Source: Sphingomonas aurea (GTDB lineage Bacteria; Pseudomonadota; Alphaproteobacteria; Sphingomonadales; Sphingomonadaceae). From it: a stretch of 55,971 nucleotides of DNA. A model generated the notes under the pieces. That model saw only the letters and a program-made list of their open reading frames with translations. It was not told the DNA's origin and made no database searches. Shown here piece after piece: positions 8,174 to 16,214 of the stretch; within the stretch, counting starts at the first letter, position 1; every line of letters begins with the position of its first letter. Made by a program: the position numbers and the translations under genes. The stretch spans positions 1 to 55,971 of the forward strand of contig NZ_JAUUDS010000012.1 of the NCBI RefSeq assembly GCF_030678875.1, in the 5' to 3' direction.

Positions 8174-8352
8174 TGGCAGAGAAGTTCGAACGGCACCGCC
8201 AGCCCTGGACCCAGGACGAGATCCAGAAGCTCCACACCCTCGCCAAGAAGGGCATGGCGCTGAAGGCAATCTCCAAAGCGATGACCCGCAGCGAGGAATC
8301 GATCAAGACCCGCGCCAAGGAAGACGGGCTGTCGATCGCCAAGCTGCGGTAA
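8173..8352 (+). CDS. 59-residue putative helix-turn-helix (SANT/GcrA-like) protein
   Basis: A small gene starting at an ATG that shares its A with the stop of the Gre-like gene (TGATG), which strongly supports translation. The product begins with a basic stretch, then PWTQDEIQKLHTLAKKGM, ISKAMTRSEESIKTRAK and EDGLSIAKLR. The WT-x-DE-x-x-L opening, and a recognition-helix-like RSEESIKTRA, resemble Myb/SANT-like or GcrA N-terminal HTH folds in which a Trp packs the first helix. Coupling with a Gre-like factor suggests a role in transcription, but no partner or target is known. A hairpin follows directly after the stop. Confidence 0.72.
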   Translation: MAEKFERHRQPWTQDEIQKLHTLAKKGMALKAISKAMTRSEESIKTRAKEDGLSIAKLR

Positions 8353-8361
8353 GCCCCTCTA

Positions 8362-8389
8362 AAATCCTCTCCGTTCGCGGGGAGGATTT
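8362..8389 (+). terminator. Hairpin after the Gre-like/HTH pair
   Basis: AAATCCTCTCC (8362-8372) and GGGGAGGATTT (8379-8389) form an 11-bp stem with one G-U pair and a GTTCGC loop. The A- and T-rich stem ends resemble a bidirectional intrinsic terminator without a long U tract. It also supplies a GGGGAGG run, but that lies too far (14 bases) from the next start to be an obvious ribosome-binding site. Confidence 0.5.
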
Positions 8390-8402
8390 CACGGACTCAC
8401 CC

Positions 8403-9563
8403 ATGACCCACGACGCGATCATCCTCGGCGCCGGTGCCGCCGGCCTGATGTGCGCCGCCACCACCGGCCAGCGCGGGCGGCGGGTGCTGCTCGTCGATCA
8501 TGCGCCAGAGGTGGGCCGCAAGATCGTCATCTCCGGCGGCGGGCGATGCAACTTCACCAATGTCGATGCGGCGCCCGACCGCTACATCTCCGCCAACCCA
8601 CATTTCGCCAAGTCCGCGCTCGGCCGCTACACCGCCGCCGATTTCATCGCGCTGGTCGACGCCCATGGTATCGCCTGGCACGAGAAGACGCTCGGCCAGC
8701 TGTTCTGCGACGGCAGCGCCCGCCAGATCGTCGCGATGCTGCTCGACGAGTGCGCGAAGGGCCAGGTCGACCTCGCGCTCGGCCACGCCGCCGAGGTGGA
8801 GCATGACGGCATCGGCTTCCGCGTGACGATCGGCGAGCGCATCGCCACCGCGCCGAAGCTGGTGATCGCGACCGGCGGCCCCTCGATCCCGAAACTCGGC
8901 GCCACCGATTTCGCCTATCGCCTCGCCCGCCGCTTCGGGCTGAAGCTGGTCGAGCCGCGTCCGGCGCTCGTCCCGCTGACGCTCGGCCCCGATGAGGCGC
9001 TGTTCCGCGAACTGTCCGGCGTCGCGACAGAGGTGGTGGCGACGGCCGCCGGTCCCGGCTTCCGCGAGGCGGCACTCTTCACCCATCGCGGCCTGTCCGG
9101 CCCCGCCATCCTCCAGGCGTCCTCCTACTGGCGGCACGGCGAGGCGGTCGCGATCGACTTCGCGCCCGGCCGCTCGCCCGACTGGCTGGTCGAGGCCAAG
9201 CGCAGCAACCCGCGCGCCGGTATCCGCCGCATGCTCGACCTGCCCGACCGCCTCTCGGAGGCGCTCGCCGCAAAGCTCGGCATCGCCGCCGAACTCGGCA
9301 ATGTCCCCGACCGGACCCTGCGCGACGCCGCCGCCCGGCTGAAGGCGTGGCCGTTCCGTCCCAACGGTACCGAGGGCTATGCCAAGGCGGAGGTGACCGT
9401 CGGCGGCATCAGCACCGCCGAGCTTTCCTCGCGCACGATGGAGGTGAAGAAGATGCCCGGCCTCCACGCCATCGGCGAGGCGGTCGACGTGACCGGCTGG
9501 CTGGGCGGCTATAATTTTCAGTGGGCGTGGGCGAGCGGATGGGCTACGGGCCAGGCCATCTGA
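8403..9563 (+). CDS. YhiN/HI0933-family FAD-dependent oxidoreductase
   Basis: A 386-residue flavoprotein of the TIGR00275 (BaiN/HI0933-like) family. The N-terminus holds the FAD fold (IILGAGAAGLMCA) with the family hallmark GRKIVISGGGRCNFTN near residue 40. The C-terminus has the second conserved block VTVGGISTAEL, then GLHAIGEAVDVTGWLGGYNFQWAWASG, which closes the FAD site. The physiological substrate of the family is unclear; some members reduce unsaturated bile acid intermediates in gut bacteria, which is unlikely here. It has its own short upstream region and is followed by the helicase after about 70 bases, so a loose operon is possible. Cytoplasmic. Confidence 0.86.
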   Translation: MTHDAIILGAGAAGLMCAATTGQRGRRVLLVDHAPEVGRKIVISGGGRCNFTNVDAAPDRYISANPHFAKSALGRYTAADFIALVDAHGIAWHEKTLGQLFCDGSARQIVAMLLDECAKGQVDLALGHAAEVEHDGIGFRVTIGERIATAPKLVIATGGPSIPKLGATDFAYRLARRFGLKLVEPRPALVPLTLGPDEALFRELSGVATEVVATAAGPGFREAALFTHRGLSGPAILQASSYWRHGEAVAIDFAPGRSPDWLVEAKRSNPRAGIRRMLDLPDRLSEALAAKLGIAAELGNVPDRTLRDAAARLKAWPFRPNGTEGYAKAEVTVGGISTAELSSRTMEVKKMPGLHAIGEAVDVTGWLGGYNFQWAWASGWATGQAI

Positions 9564-9632
9564 CACGAGTTGCGCGACACATGGGCCGGAAGAGCTGGCT
9601 GAACCGCCGCGCCGTCACCATCTTGGAACGCC

Positions 9633-11366
9633 ATGCTACCCGAACATCTTCCCACCCCGCTCGCCGAGGCGCTGGCCGCGCGCGGCTATGACACCCTCAC
9701 CCCCGTCCAGGCATCGGTCGTCGCGCCCGAGGCGATCGGCCGCGACCTGCTCGTCTCCGCCCAGACGGGCTCCGGCAAGACCGTCGCCTTCGGCCTCGCC
9801 ATGGCCGGCGAGCTGTTCGAGGGCGGCACCCTGCCGCCGCCGGCCAGGCCGCTCGCGCTGGTCATCGCCCCCACCCGCGAGCTGGCATTGCAGGTCAGTC
9901 GCGAGCTGGCATGGCTCTACGCCGGCGCCCGCGTCGCCACCTGCGTTGGCGGCATGGACGCCAGCCGCGAGCGCCGCGCTTTGCGCGAGGGCACGCACAT
10001 CGTCGTCGGCACGCCGGGCCGCCTGCGCGACCATCTGGAGCGTGGCGCGCTCGACCTGTCGAGCCTGAAGGCCGCCGTCCTCGACGAGGCCGACGAGATG
10101 CTCGACATGGGCTTCCGCGAGGATCTCGAGCAGCTGCTCGACGCGACTGCGGCCGAGCGCCGCACGCTCCTCTTCTCCGCTACCCTGCCCCGCCCGATCG
10201 TTGCGCTGGCGCGCACCTATCAGCGCGACGCGCTCCGCATCTCGACGGTCGGCGAGGATCGCGGGCACGGCGACATCGAGTATCAGGCGCTCGCCGTCTC
10301 CCCGTCCGACATCGAACATGCGGTCGTGAACCTGCTCCGCTTCCACGAGGCGGAGACGGCGATGCTGTTCTGCGCCACCCGCGACAATGTCCGCCACCTC
10401 CACGCCAGCCTGGTCGAGCGCGGCTTCGCCGCCGTCGCGCTGTCCGGCGAGCATTCGCAGAACGAGCGCAACCAGGCGCTCCAGGCGCTGCGCGACGGTC
10501 GCGCTCGCGTCTGCGTAGCGACCGACGTCGCCGCGCGCGGCATCGACCTGCCCGGCCTGTCGCTGGTCGTCCATGTCGAGCTGCCCCGCGATGCCGAGAC
10601 GCTCCAGCACCGCTCGGGCCGCACTGGCCGCGCTGGCCGCAAGGGTACCGCGATCCTCGTCGTCCCCTATCCCAAGCGCCGCCGCGTCGACATGATGCTC
10701 CGCTCCGCCCGCATCGCGGTCGAGTGGCGCCCGGTCCCCTCGGCCGAGGACATCCGCACTGCCGACCGCGAGCGGCTGCTGACCCGGCTCGCCGAGCCGG
10801 TCGAACTGGACGACGAGGACCGCGCGCTGGGCAACCGCCTGCTCGAGAGCAAGTCGCCCGAGGAGGTCGCGGCGATGCTGGTCCGCGCACTCCGCGCCTC
10901 GATGCCCGCGCCCGAGGAGATGGCGGAGGCGTCGTCCGAGCCGCAGCGGCGCGAGAGCGTCCACCGCCCCGGCTTCGACGACACCGTCTGGTTCCGCATG
11001 GACATCGGCCGCCGCCACAATGCCGACCCGCGCTGGCTGCTGCCGCTGATCTGCCGCCGCGGCCATGTCACCCGCGACGAGATCGGCGCGATTCGTATCG
11101 GTCCGGTCGAGACCTTCGTCCAGATCCCGCGCGCCGCCGCTGCGAAGTTCGCCGCCGCGGTCCAGCGCACCGGTGCTGTCGACAATGACGAGAGCGGCAT
11201 TACCATCACCCCGGCGGAGGGTGGCCCGCCGCCACAGGGCGGCGGCGCGGGCGGCGGCAGCCGCAGCCCCGGCGGCGGCGGTCGGCCGCGCATGGGCAAT
11301 GCCGGCGTCCGCCCGATGCAGGGCAAGCCCCGCTATCAGGCGCGACCCACCCGCCCCAAGCGCTGA
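9633..11366 (+). CDS. DEAD-box ATP-dependent RNA helicase with DbpA-type C-terminal domain
   Basis: A 577-residue RNA helicase. Visible motifs are the Q region (YDTLTPVQASV), I (SAQTGSGKT), Ia (APTRELALQ), GTPGRL, II (VLDEADEMLDMGF), III (LFSAT), then ATDVAARGID and HRSGRTGRAGR of the second RecA domain. Around residues 445-510, VWFRMDIGRRHNADPRWLL to RIGPVETFVQIP matches the DbpA RNA-binding fold used to target 23S rRNA. A Gly/Pro/Arg-rich tail of about 55 residues ends in basic residues and probably adds non-specific RNA binding. Likely roles are large-subunit ribosome assembly or mRNA unwinding in the cold. I would not choose between DbpA and DeaD/CsdA without alignment. Confidence 0.9.
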   Translation: MLPEHLPTPLAEALAARGYDTLTPVQASVVAPEAIGRDLLVSAQTGSGKTVAFGLAMAGELFEGGTLPPPARPLALVIAPTRELALQVSRELAWLYAGARVATCVGGMDASRERRALREGTHIVVGTPGRLRDHLERGALDLSSLKAAVLDEADEMLDMGFREDLEQLLDATAAERRTLLFSATLPRPIVALARTYQRDALRISTVGEDRGHGDIEYQALAVSPSDIEHAVVNLLRFHEAETAMLFCATRDNVRHLHASLVERGFAAVALSGEHSQNERNQALQALRDGRARVCVATDVAARGIDLPGLSLVVHVELPRDAETLQHRSGRTGRAGRKGTAILVVPYPKRRRVDMMLRSARIAVEWRPVPSAEDIRTADRERLLTRLAEPVELDDEDRALGNRLLESKSPEEVAAMLVRALRASMPAPEEMAEASSEPQRRESVHRPGFDDTVWFRMDIGRRHNADPRWLLPLICRRGHVTRDEIGAIRIGPVETFVQIPRAAAAKFAAAVQRTGAVDNDESGITITPAEGGPPPQGGGAGGGSRSPGGGGRPRMGNAGVRPMQGKPRYQARPTRPKR

Positions 11367-11422
11367 TTGTCGCGGACGACGGCACGCGATAGGCGGTGGG
11401 CGAAACGGATTGGAGACGGGGC

Positions 11423-12010
11423 ATGGCGGGGGCTGAAGGCACGGGCGGCGACTTCGTCGTCGGGATCGGCGGCACCACCCTGCCAGGCTCCTCGACCGAG
11501 CGGGCGGTGGCGCACACCCTGTCGGTGATCGAGGCGGCGGGCATTCCGACGGTGATGTTCGACGGCGCCGCCCTCGCCCGCCTGCCGCTCTACGTGCCCG
11601 GCGCCAGCGATCGCACGCCGGAGGAACAGGCGTTCGTCGCCGCCATCCGCCGCGCCACCGGCGTGGTGATCGCATCGCCCGGCTATCACGGCTCGATTTC
11701 CGGACTGGTCAAGAACGCGCTCGATCTGGTCGAGGAGACGTCGGGCGACGCCCGCCCCTATTTTGCCGGCATGCCGGTCGGGCTGATGGCCACCGCCTAT
11801 GGCTGGCAGGCGACCGGCAGCACCATCGCCGCGCTTCGATCGATCGCCCACGCGCTGCGCGGCTGGCCGACGCCCTTCGCCGCCGCGATCAACAGCCAGG
11901 CCACCCGGTTCGACGCCGATGGCGGCTGCAACGACCCCGCCGTCCTCCGCCAACTAGGCATCATCGCCGACCAGATGATCGGCTTTCTCCGCCCGAGCCC
12001 GCGCCGCTGA
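11423..12010 (+). CDS. NADPH-dependent FMN reductase-like flavodoxin-fold protein
   Basis: A 195-residue protein of the NADPH-dependent FMN reductase family. The glycine-rich N-terminal strand-turn (VGIGGTTLPGSST) binds the FMN phosphate, and the SPGYHGSISGLVKNALDLVEE block is the family signature between residues 84 and 108. I prefer ATG 11423, with GGAG at 11412-11415 seven bases upstream, over a GTG further up. A promoter-like TTGTCG-N17-TAGGCG (11367-11395) lies immediately after the helicase stop, so it may be separately transcribed. Likely supplies reduced FMN to a monooxygenase or reduces quinones; the partner is not evident locally. Confidence 0.83.
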   Translation: MAGAEGTGGDFVVGIGGTTLPGSSTERAVAHTLSVIEAAGIPTVMFDGAALARLPLYVPGASDRTPEEQAFVAAIRRATGVVIASPGYHGSISGLVKNALDLVEETSGDARPYFAGMPVGLMATAYGWQATGSTIAALRSIAHALRGWPTPFAAAINSQATRFDADGGCNDPAVLRQLGIIADQMIGFLRPSPRR

Positions 12011-12055
12011 TTGCCGTTGACGCCACCCCGCCCCCCGTGCCACTTGGCGCGCACC

Positions 12056-12129
12056 GCGGGTGTAGCTCAATGGTAGAGCAGAAGCTTCCCAAGCTTACGA
12101 CGAGGGTTCGATTCCCTTCACCCGCTCCA
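12056..12129 (+). tRNA. tRNA-Gly (anticodon CCC)
   Basis: A complete cloverleaf: acceptor GCGGGTG/CACCCGC, D arm GCTC/GAGC, anticodon loop TTCCCAA (CCC, reads GGG), T arm around GGTTCGATTCCC, discriminator T and an encoded CCA. Pair 27-43 is a G-A mismatch; the rest follows bacterial tRNA-Gly closely. TTGACG at 12017-12022 is a probable -35 element. Confidence 0.95.
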
Positions 12130-12421
12130 GCCTTGCAGCCAGCGGCAATCCCTCGTTGCTGTGATGCCGCTTAGCCCTGTCGGGGCTGCGCTTGGGCTCA
12201 ACTCCCGTCACCCGCTTCAGCGATAGCGTCCGCCGATCGGCACGGACCAGCACGCCTGAAGATCCATGCCCGCACGCGACACGCCTTCTCCACCGGTCGC
12301 GGCCGACCCCAGCTATGGTCGCGCAAGAACGACATCCGTCGTGCACAGATTATGCGAGATGCGAGAGCTCGACCCCAACGCCGACATCGGGCCTAGTTTA
12401 GCCCGGATCACCGATCAGGAA
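12130..12421. other. Intergenic region between two tRNA genes
   Basis: No protein gene can be supported here. Short open frames on both strands translate tRNA complements and end in the peptides typical of such artefacts (for example KGIEPSS). The only structure seen is the tRNA-like 3' fragment at 12193-12219. The composition is as GC-rich as its surroundings. Confidence 0.6.
12193..12219 (+). repeat. Degenerate copy of the tRNA-Gly 3' end
   Basis: The segment matches the last 27 bases of the tRNA-Gly gene (T arm, acceptor 3' strand and CCA region) with about five differences, including GGGCTCAACTCCC for the T arm and CACCCGCTTCA for the 3' end. No matching 5' half is present, so it is not a functional tRNA. 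Its distance from the intact 3' end is about 90 bases. Confidence 0.55.
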
Positions 12422-12497
12422 TGGTGGAGCCGAGGGGGATCGAACCCCTGACCTTCGCAATGCCATTGCGACGCTCTCCCAGCTGAGCTACGGCCCC
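12422..12497 (-). tRNA. tRNA-Ala (anticodon GGC)
   Basis: Read on the minus strand from 12497: acceptor GGGGCCG/CGGCTCC (one G-U), D arm GCTC/GAGC, anticodon stem TCGCA/TGCGA with loop ATGGCAT (anticodon GGC, reads GCC and GCU), T arm GGGGTTCGATCCCC and an encoded CCA. All conserved positions are present. Confidence 0.96.
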
Positions 12498-12541
12498 ATT
12501 CCTCTCGGGAGGCGGCTCCACTAGCGAGCCGCTTCGACCTT

Positions 12542-12568
12542 GGCAAGCGGCGTTTCGCGCCGCCTGCC
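12542..12568 (-). terminator. Hairpin downstream of the FYDLN gene
   Basis: GGCAAGCGGCG (12542-12552) and CGCCGCCTGCC (12558-12568) form an 11-bp stem with one non-Watson-Crick pair and a 5-base loop. It lies between the stop of the FYDLN gene and the tRNA-Ala gene, both on the minus strand. No U tract follows, so factor-dependent termination or mere RNA processing is possible. Confidence 0.4.
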
Positions 12569-12594
12569 ACAGATCGTCAAATCATTGGTTTCGA

Positions 12595-12918
12595 TCAGTG
12601 CTCGTCGTCGTTGGTGGGCGCTTCCACGCCCAGATCATCGTCGCCGCCCAGATCGACCTCGTCATCGGCCGAGGGCTCTTCGTCCTCGCCGGTGATCGCC
12701 TCGATATCCTCGTCGTCGCCTTCCAGATCCTGGTCGGGCTTCTGCTGGTCGGGCTTGGCCACCTCGAAGGGCAGCGGCTGCTTCGACTTCAGGATCGGCT
12801 CGGGCTCCCACGCATACCCGCAATTGATGCAGGTGACGGGCTCGTCCTTCTCGAGATCGTAGAAACGCGTCGCGCATTTCGGGCACGTACGCTTCGTGCC
12901 CCATTCCGGCTTAATCAT
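12595..12918 (-). CDS. FYDLN acid domain zinc-ribbon protein (TIGR02300-like)
   Basis: A 107-residue protein starting [16 protein letters not shown] zinc ribbon is formed by CPKC (residues 12-15) and CINC (33-36), with the family motif region TRFYDLEKD between them. The C-terminal 45 residues are strongly acidic (many Asp and Glu, [18 protein letters not shown]) and probably disordered. This conserved alphaproteobacterial family has no firmly assigned role; the architecture suggests binding to a basic partner or nucleic-acid protein. It diverges from aroA, an arrangement common in sphingomonads as far as I know. The start ATG is the only one that keeps the first CxxC near the N-terminus. Confidence 0.88.
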   Translation of the reverse strand: MIKPEWGTKRTCPKCATRFYDLEKDEPVTCINCGYAWEPEPILKSKQPLPFEVAKPDQQKPDQDLEGDDEDIEAITGEDEEPSADDEVDLGGDDDLGVEAPTNDDEH

Positions 12919-13026
12919 GCCGTCTCGTGCCTTTCGGAATTGGGATTCGCGAGGAGAAGCAGGCTCCTCCACGAAAAGTGGGCGTGCCTTGCCATACGAC
13001 AACCCTGCTGTCAAAGCGCCGGGCCG

Positions 13027-14433
13027 ATGACCCACCATGCCCCTTCCCAGCCGCTGACGATCGAGGCGCGCGGGCCGCTCGTCGGCCGCATCGCGGTGCC
13101 CGGCGACAAGTCGATCAGCCACCGCTCGCTGATGCTGTCGGCGCTGGCGGTCGGCGAGAGCCGGATCGAGGGGCTGCTGGAGGGGGAGGACGTGCTCGCC
13201 ACCGCCGCTGCCCTTCGTGCCATGGGCGCGACCATCGTCAAGGAACCCGCCGTCGCTGGCGGCGGTGGGCGCGCGATGGGTACGGCGGCCCCGCGCGGCG
13301 AGGATGCGGTCTGGCGGGTCCACGGCGTCGGCGTCGGCGGGTTGATGCAGCCGGCGCAGGCGCTGGACATGGGCAATAGCGGCACCTCGACGCGGCTGCT
13401 GATGGGGCTGGTCGCCAGCCATCCGATCACCGCGACCTTCACCGGCGACGCTTCGCTGTCCGGTCGACCGATGGGGCGCGTGATCGAGCCGCTGGCGAGG
13501 ATGGGGGCCGACATCACCGCGAGCCCTGGTTCCGAAGGCAAGGGCGGACGCCTGCCGCTGATGCTGCGCGGGCTCTGCCCGGCGGTGCCGATCGAATATA
13601 CGCTGCCGGTCGCCTCGGCGCAGGTGAAGTCCGCGATCCTGCTCGCCGGGCTCAACACGCCGGGCGTCACCCGGGTGATCGAGCCGGTCGCGACCCGCGA
13701 CCATTCGGAACGGATGCTCGCCGGCTTCGGTGCTACCATAACCGTCGAAGACTCCCCCGCCGGCAAGGTCATCGCGATCCACGGGGAGGCGGAGCTGAAG
13801 CCGCAGCACATCGTCGTGCCGGGCGATCCCTCGTCGGCGGCCTTCTGGCTGGTCGCGGCATCGGTGGTGCCGGGGTCGGACGTGGTGGTCGCCAATGTCG
13901 GCCTGAACCCGACCCGCACCGGACTGATCGCGGCGTTGCGCATGATGGGGGCCGATATCGTCGAGCTGGACCCGCGCGTCGTCGGCGGTGAGCCGGTCGC
14001 CGACCTGCGCGTCCGCCACGCGCCGCTTTCGGCGATCGAGGTACCCCCCGACCTCGCCCCCAGCATGATCGACGAATATCCCGCACTGTTCGTCGCCGCT
14101 GCCTTCGCCGCGGGGCGGACGGTCGCGCGCGGCGCGCACGAGCTGCGGGTCAAGGAATCGGACCGCATCGCCGCAATGGCCGCCGCGCTCGGCGCGTGCG
14201 GTGTTCCGCTGGAGGAGCATGAGGACGGCATGACCGTCACCGGCAGCAGCGGCGAGGCGATCCCCGGCGGTGCGACCATTGCCTCGCTGCTCGACCACCG
14301 GATCGCGATGAGCATGACCGTCGCCGGGCTCCATGCCCGCCGCCCGGTAACGATCGACGACGTCGCACCGGTGGCGACCAGCTACCCGACCTTCTTCACC
14401 TCGCTCGACGCGCTGACCGGACGCGCCGCGTGA
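13027..14433 (+). CDS. aroA: 3-phosphoshikimate 1-carboxyvinyltransferase (EPSP synthase), class II
   Basis: It joins shikimate-3-phosphate and phosphoenolpyruvate in the sixth step of the shikimate pathway. At 468 residues it is slightly longer than usual. Conserved blocks are [10 protein letters not shown] near residue 22, [25 protein letters not shown] near 113, [31 protein letters not shown] near 224 and the LRVKESDRI block. RDHSE and the overall wording match class II (CP4-like) enzymes. Where CP4 has Ala100 this enzyme has Gly (GNSGT), the residue of ordinary enzymes. A Gly/Ala-rich insertion of about 20 residues sits at about 74-94, ahead of WRVHGVG. The GTGA overlap couples it to cmk. 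Confidence 0.95.
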   Translation: MTHHAPSQPLTIEARGPLVGRIAVPGDKSISHRSLMLSALAVGESRIEGLLEGEDVLATAAALRAMGATIVKEPAVAGGGGRAMGTAAPRGEDAVWRVHGVGVGGLMQPAQALDMGNSGTSTRLLMGLVASHPITATFTGDASLSGRPMGRVIEPLARMGADITASPGSEGKGGRLPLMLRGLCPAVPIEYTLPVASAQVKSAILLAGLNTPGVTRVIEPVATRDHSERMLAGFGATITVEDSPAGKVIAIHGEAELKPQHIVVPGDPSSAAFWLVAASVVPGSDVVVANVGLNPTRTGLIAALRMMGADIVELDPRVVGGEPVADLRVRHAPLSAIEVPPDLAPSMIDEYPALFVAAAFAAGRTVARGAHELRVKESDRIAAMAAALGACGVPLEEHEDGMTVTGSSGEAIPGGATIASLLDHRIAMSMTVAGLHARRPVTIDDVAPVATSYPTFFTSLDALTGRAA

Positions 14434-15062
14434 TTATCGCGGTCGACGGTCCGGCGGCGAGCGGCAAAGGCACGATCGCGCGCGCGCTGGCGCGGCACTA
14501 TGGCCTGCCGCATCTCGATACCGGGCTGCTCTATCGGGCGGTGGCGCTGACCGTGGAGCGGCTGGGGCTCGATCCGTCGCGGGAGGCGGACGCGGTCGCG
14601 GCCTGCGACTTCGACGAGCGCGTGCTCGCCGACCCGCTGCTGCGCAGTGACGCGGTTGGGCAGCGTGCCTCGATCGTCTCGGCGCATCCGCTGGTCCGCG
14701 CCTCGCTGCTCCAGCGCCAGCGGCGATTCGCGGCGCAACCGGGCGGCGCCGTGCTCGACGGACGTGACATCGGCACGGTAATCGCGCCCGACGCGACCGC
14801 GAAGCTGTTCGTGAAGGCGGCGGCACAGGTCCGCGCCCGGCGGCGCCACGCAGAGCTGCAGGCAACCGGATCGTCGATCGGCCTCGACCAGGTGCTTGCC
14901 GATATCCGCGCCCGCGATGCCCGCGATGAAGGGCGTGCCGCCGCACCGCTGGTCCAGGCCGCCGACGCAGCGCCGCTGGACACCAGCAACCTGTCGATCG
15001 AGGCGTCGGTGCAGCGCGCGATCGAGATGGTCGAGGCGCAGCGCAACCGGGGCGTTCGTTAA
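14430..15062 (+). CDS. cmk: Cytidylate kinase
   Basis: Phosphorylates CMP and dCMP with ATP. The 210-residue product begins with the P-loop [20 protein letters not shown], followed by [13 protein letters not shown] (NMP-binding), [15 protein letters not shown] near residue 110 and a lid segment with [11 protein letters not shown] is the start and overlaps the aroA stop by 4 bases. The aroA-cmk-rpsA order is common in proteobacteria, but here an unrelated gene separates cmk from rpsA. Cytoplasmic and essential in most bacteria. Confidence 0.95.
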   Translation: MIIAVDGPAASGKGTIARALARHYGLPHLDTGLLYRAVALTVERLGLDPSREADAVAACDFDERVLADPLLRSDAVGQRASIVSAHPLVRASLLQRQRRFAAQPGGAVLDGRDIGTVIAPDATAKLFVKAAAQVRARRRHAELQATGSSIGLDQVLADIRARDARDEGRAAAPLVQAADAAPLDTSNLSIEASVQRAIEMVEAQRNRGVR

Positions 15063-15169
15063 CAACCGGACTTTAATCCCACCTGTTCCATGTCGGGAAA
15101 TGACGCCGCGACGATTCCGTTGCGGTGCGACCGACGCCCAGCCAATTAGTCCGCGAACAGGGGACATTT

Positions 15170-15922
15170 ATGAACAAGTTTCTTCACATCGGGCTTGCCG
15201 CCAGTGCACTGATCGCCGCCGCGCCGGCGTCCGCGGCGGACTTCGTGTTCGATACGGTCACGGCCGGCAAGGTCGCCGGTTCGGGCAACGGCAACTCCTT
15301 CACCTACACCGCGACCAGCGGCAAGGAAGTGCTGAGCGTCAAGGCGACCGCATGGTCGTTGGGGTTCGACGGCAAGTACACCGCCTCCGAGCTGGCGTCC
15401 TGGGGCACCAACGGGCTTGGCGTCTATCAGCCGGGTGAGCGGACCGACGGCGCCTATCACCAGATCGACAACGTCAATGGCTGGGAATTCATCGTCCTGC
15501 AGTTCGACCGCGCGGTCACGCTGAACTCGGCGACGCTCAATCCCTATCAGCTGGCCGACCGCAGCTACACCGACTCGGATGCGTTCATCGGGTGGGACAA
15601 CGTCGCCGGCGCCTGGAACCAGACGCTGACCAGCCAGTCGATCGGCGCGCTGACGCTCGACGGCTACTTCAACACCGACAACACCAAGTTCGCGACGAAC
15701 AAGCAGACCACGAACCTGCCTGCCTCGATCACCGGCAACATGTGGGTGATCGGCGCGTCGGTGAACGGTCCGGACAATCTGAACGACGCCTTCAAGCTGG
15801 CACAGCTGACCGTCACCGCGGTGCCCGAGCCCGCCACCTGGGCGATGATGCTGGTCGGCTTCGGCATGGTCGGCGCGGCAGCGCGATACCGCCGCCGCAA
15901 GGCGGTCGCCGCGATCGCCTGA
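15170..15922 (+). CDS. Secreted PEP-CTERM sorting-domain protein
   Basis: A 250-residue exported protein. Residues 1-23 form a signal peptide (MNKFLHIGLAASALIAAAPASA, then cleavage before ADF). The mature part is Thr, Asn, Gly and Asp rich and probably a beta-sandwich (GWEFIVLQFDRAVTLNSATL). The C-terminus is a textbook PEP-CTERM signal: VPEPATWAMMLVGFGMVG followed by RYRRR. Exosortase would cut here and attach the protein to the envelope or exopolysaccharide. AGGGGA precedes the ATG. It has its own upstream region and a strong terminator after it, so it is a self-contained cassette between cmk and rpsA. Its molecular role is unknown. Confidence 0.88.
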   Translation: MNKFLHIGLAASALIAAAPASAADFVFDTVTAGKVAGSGNGNSFTYTATSGKEVLSVKATAWSLGFDGKYTASELASWGTNGLGVYQPGERTDGAYHQIDNVNGWEFIVLQFDRAVTLNSATLNPYQLADRSYTDSDAFIGWDNVAGAWNQTLTSQSIGALTLDGYFNTDNTKFATNKQTTNLPASITGNMWVIGASVNGPDNLNDAFKLAQLTVTAVPEPATWAMMLVGFGMVGAAARYRRRKAVAAIA

Positions 15923-15956
15923 CACCAGCCTTCCCGGATGGGAAGTGCACGAACCG

Positions 15957-15992
15957 AGCCGGCGGACCGAGATTGCGGTCCGCCGGCTTTTT
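15957..15992 (+). terminator. Intrinsic terminator after the PEP-CTERM gene
   Basis: AGCCGGCGGACCG (15957-15969) and CGGTCCGCCGGCT (15976-15988) pair over 13 bases without mismatch around the loop AGATTG, followed by TTTTT ending at 15992. This separates PEP-CTERM transcription from rpsA. Confidence 0.92.
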
Positions 15993-16153
15993 CGTTATAG
16001 GCGCGCCATCCGGCGGGCAGGCGCCCGCGGAGGTCGGCGCGGGACTTCGTGTTCACGCGCCCTTTTCGCTTCGCCCAACAGCATGGCGTCCTGATCCTCC
16101 GCAGCGCCCGTACGATGGATGCTGCGGGCGGCATGGGGCCGGCGCGGCGTTTT

Positions 16154-16184
16154 GGCCAAGACCAGCGGAACCAACCGCTTGGCC
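16154..16184 (+). promoter_or_regulatory. Structured 5' leader of rpsA
   Basis: GGCCAA (16154-16159) plus GCGG (16165-16168) pair with CCGC (16175-16178) plus TTGGCC (16179-16184), giving a 10-bp stem with a 5-base bulge and loop AACCAA. It ends 30 bases before the rpsA start and near a weak GAGGAA ribosome-binding site. S1 commonly represses its own translation, so this is a candidate autoregulatory site; that is inference. Confidence 0.4.
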
Positions 16185-16214
16185 GGAAACAACGACCGAG
16201 GAACTCTTCTTTCT

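Noticed and set aside
12095..12346. Minus-strand frame ending in KGIEPSS, and plus-strand frame ending in GGSNP at 12266-12451
   Set aside because: Both translate across tRNA genes or their complement; these endings are a known artefact of antisense tRNA.
12595..14334. A 579-residue minus-strand frame over aroA
   Set aside because: Only its last 107 codons (FYDLN protein) are real; the rest is the complement of aroA with no family similarity.
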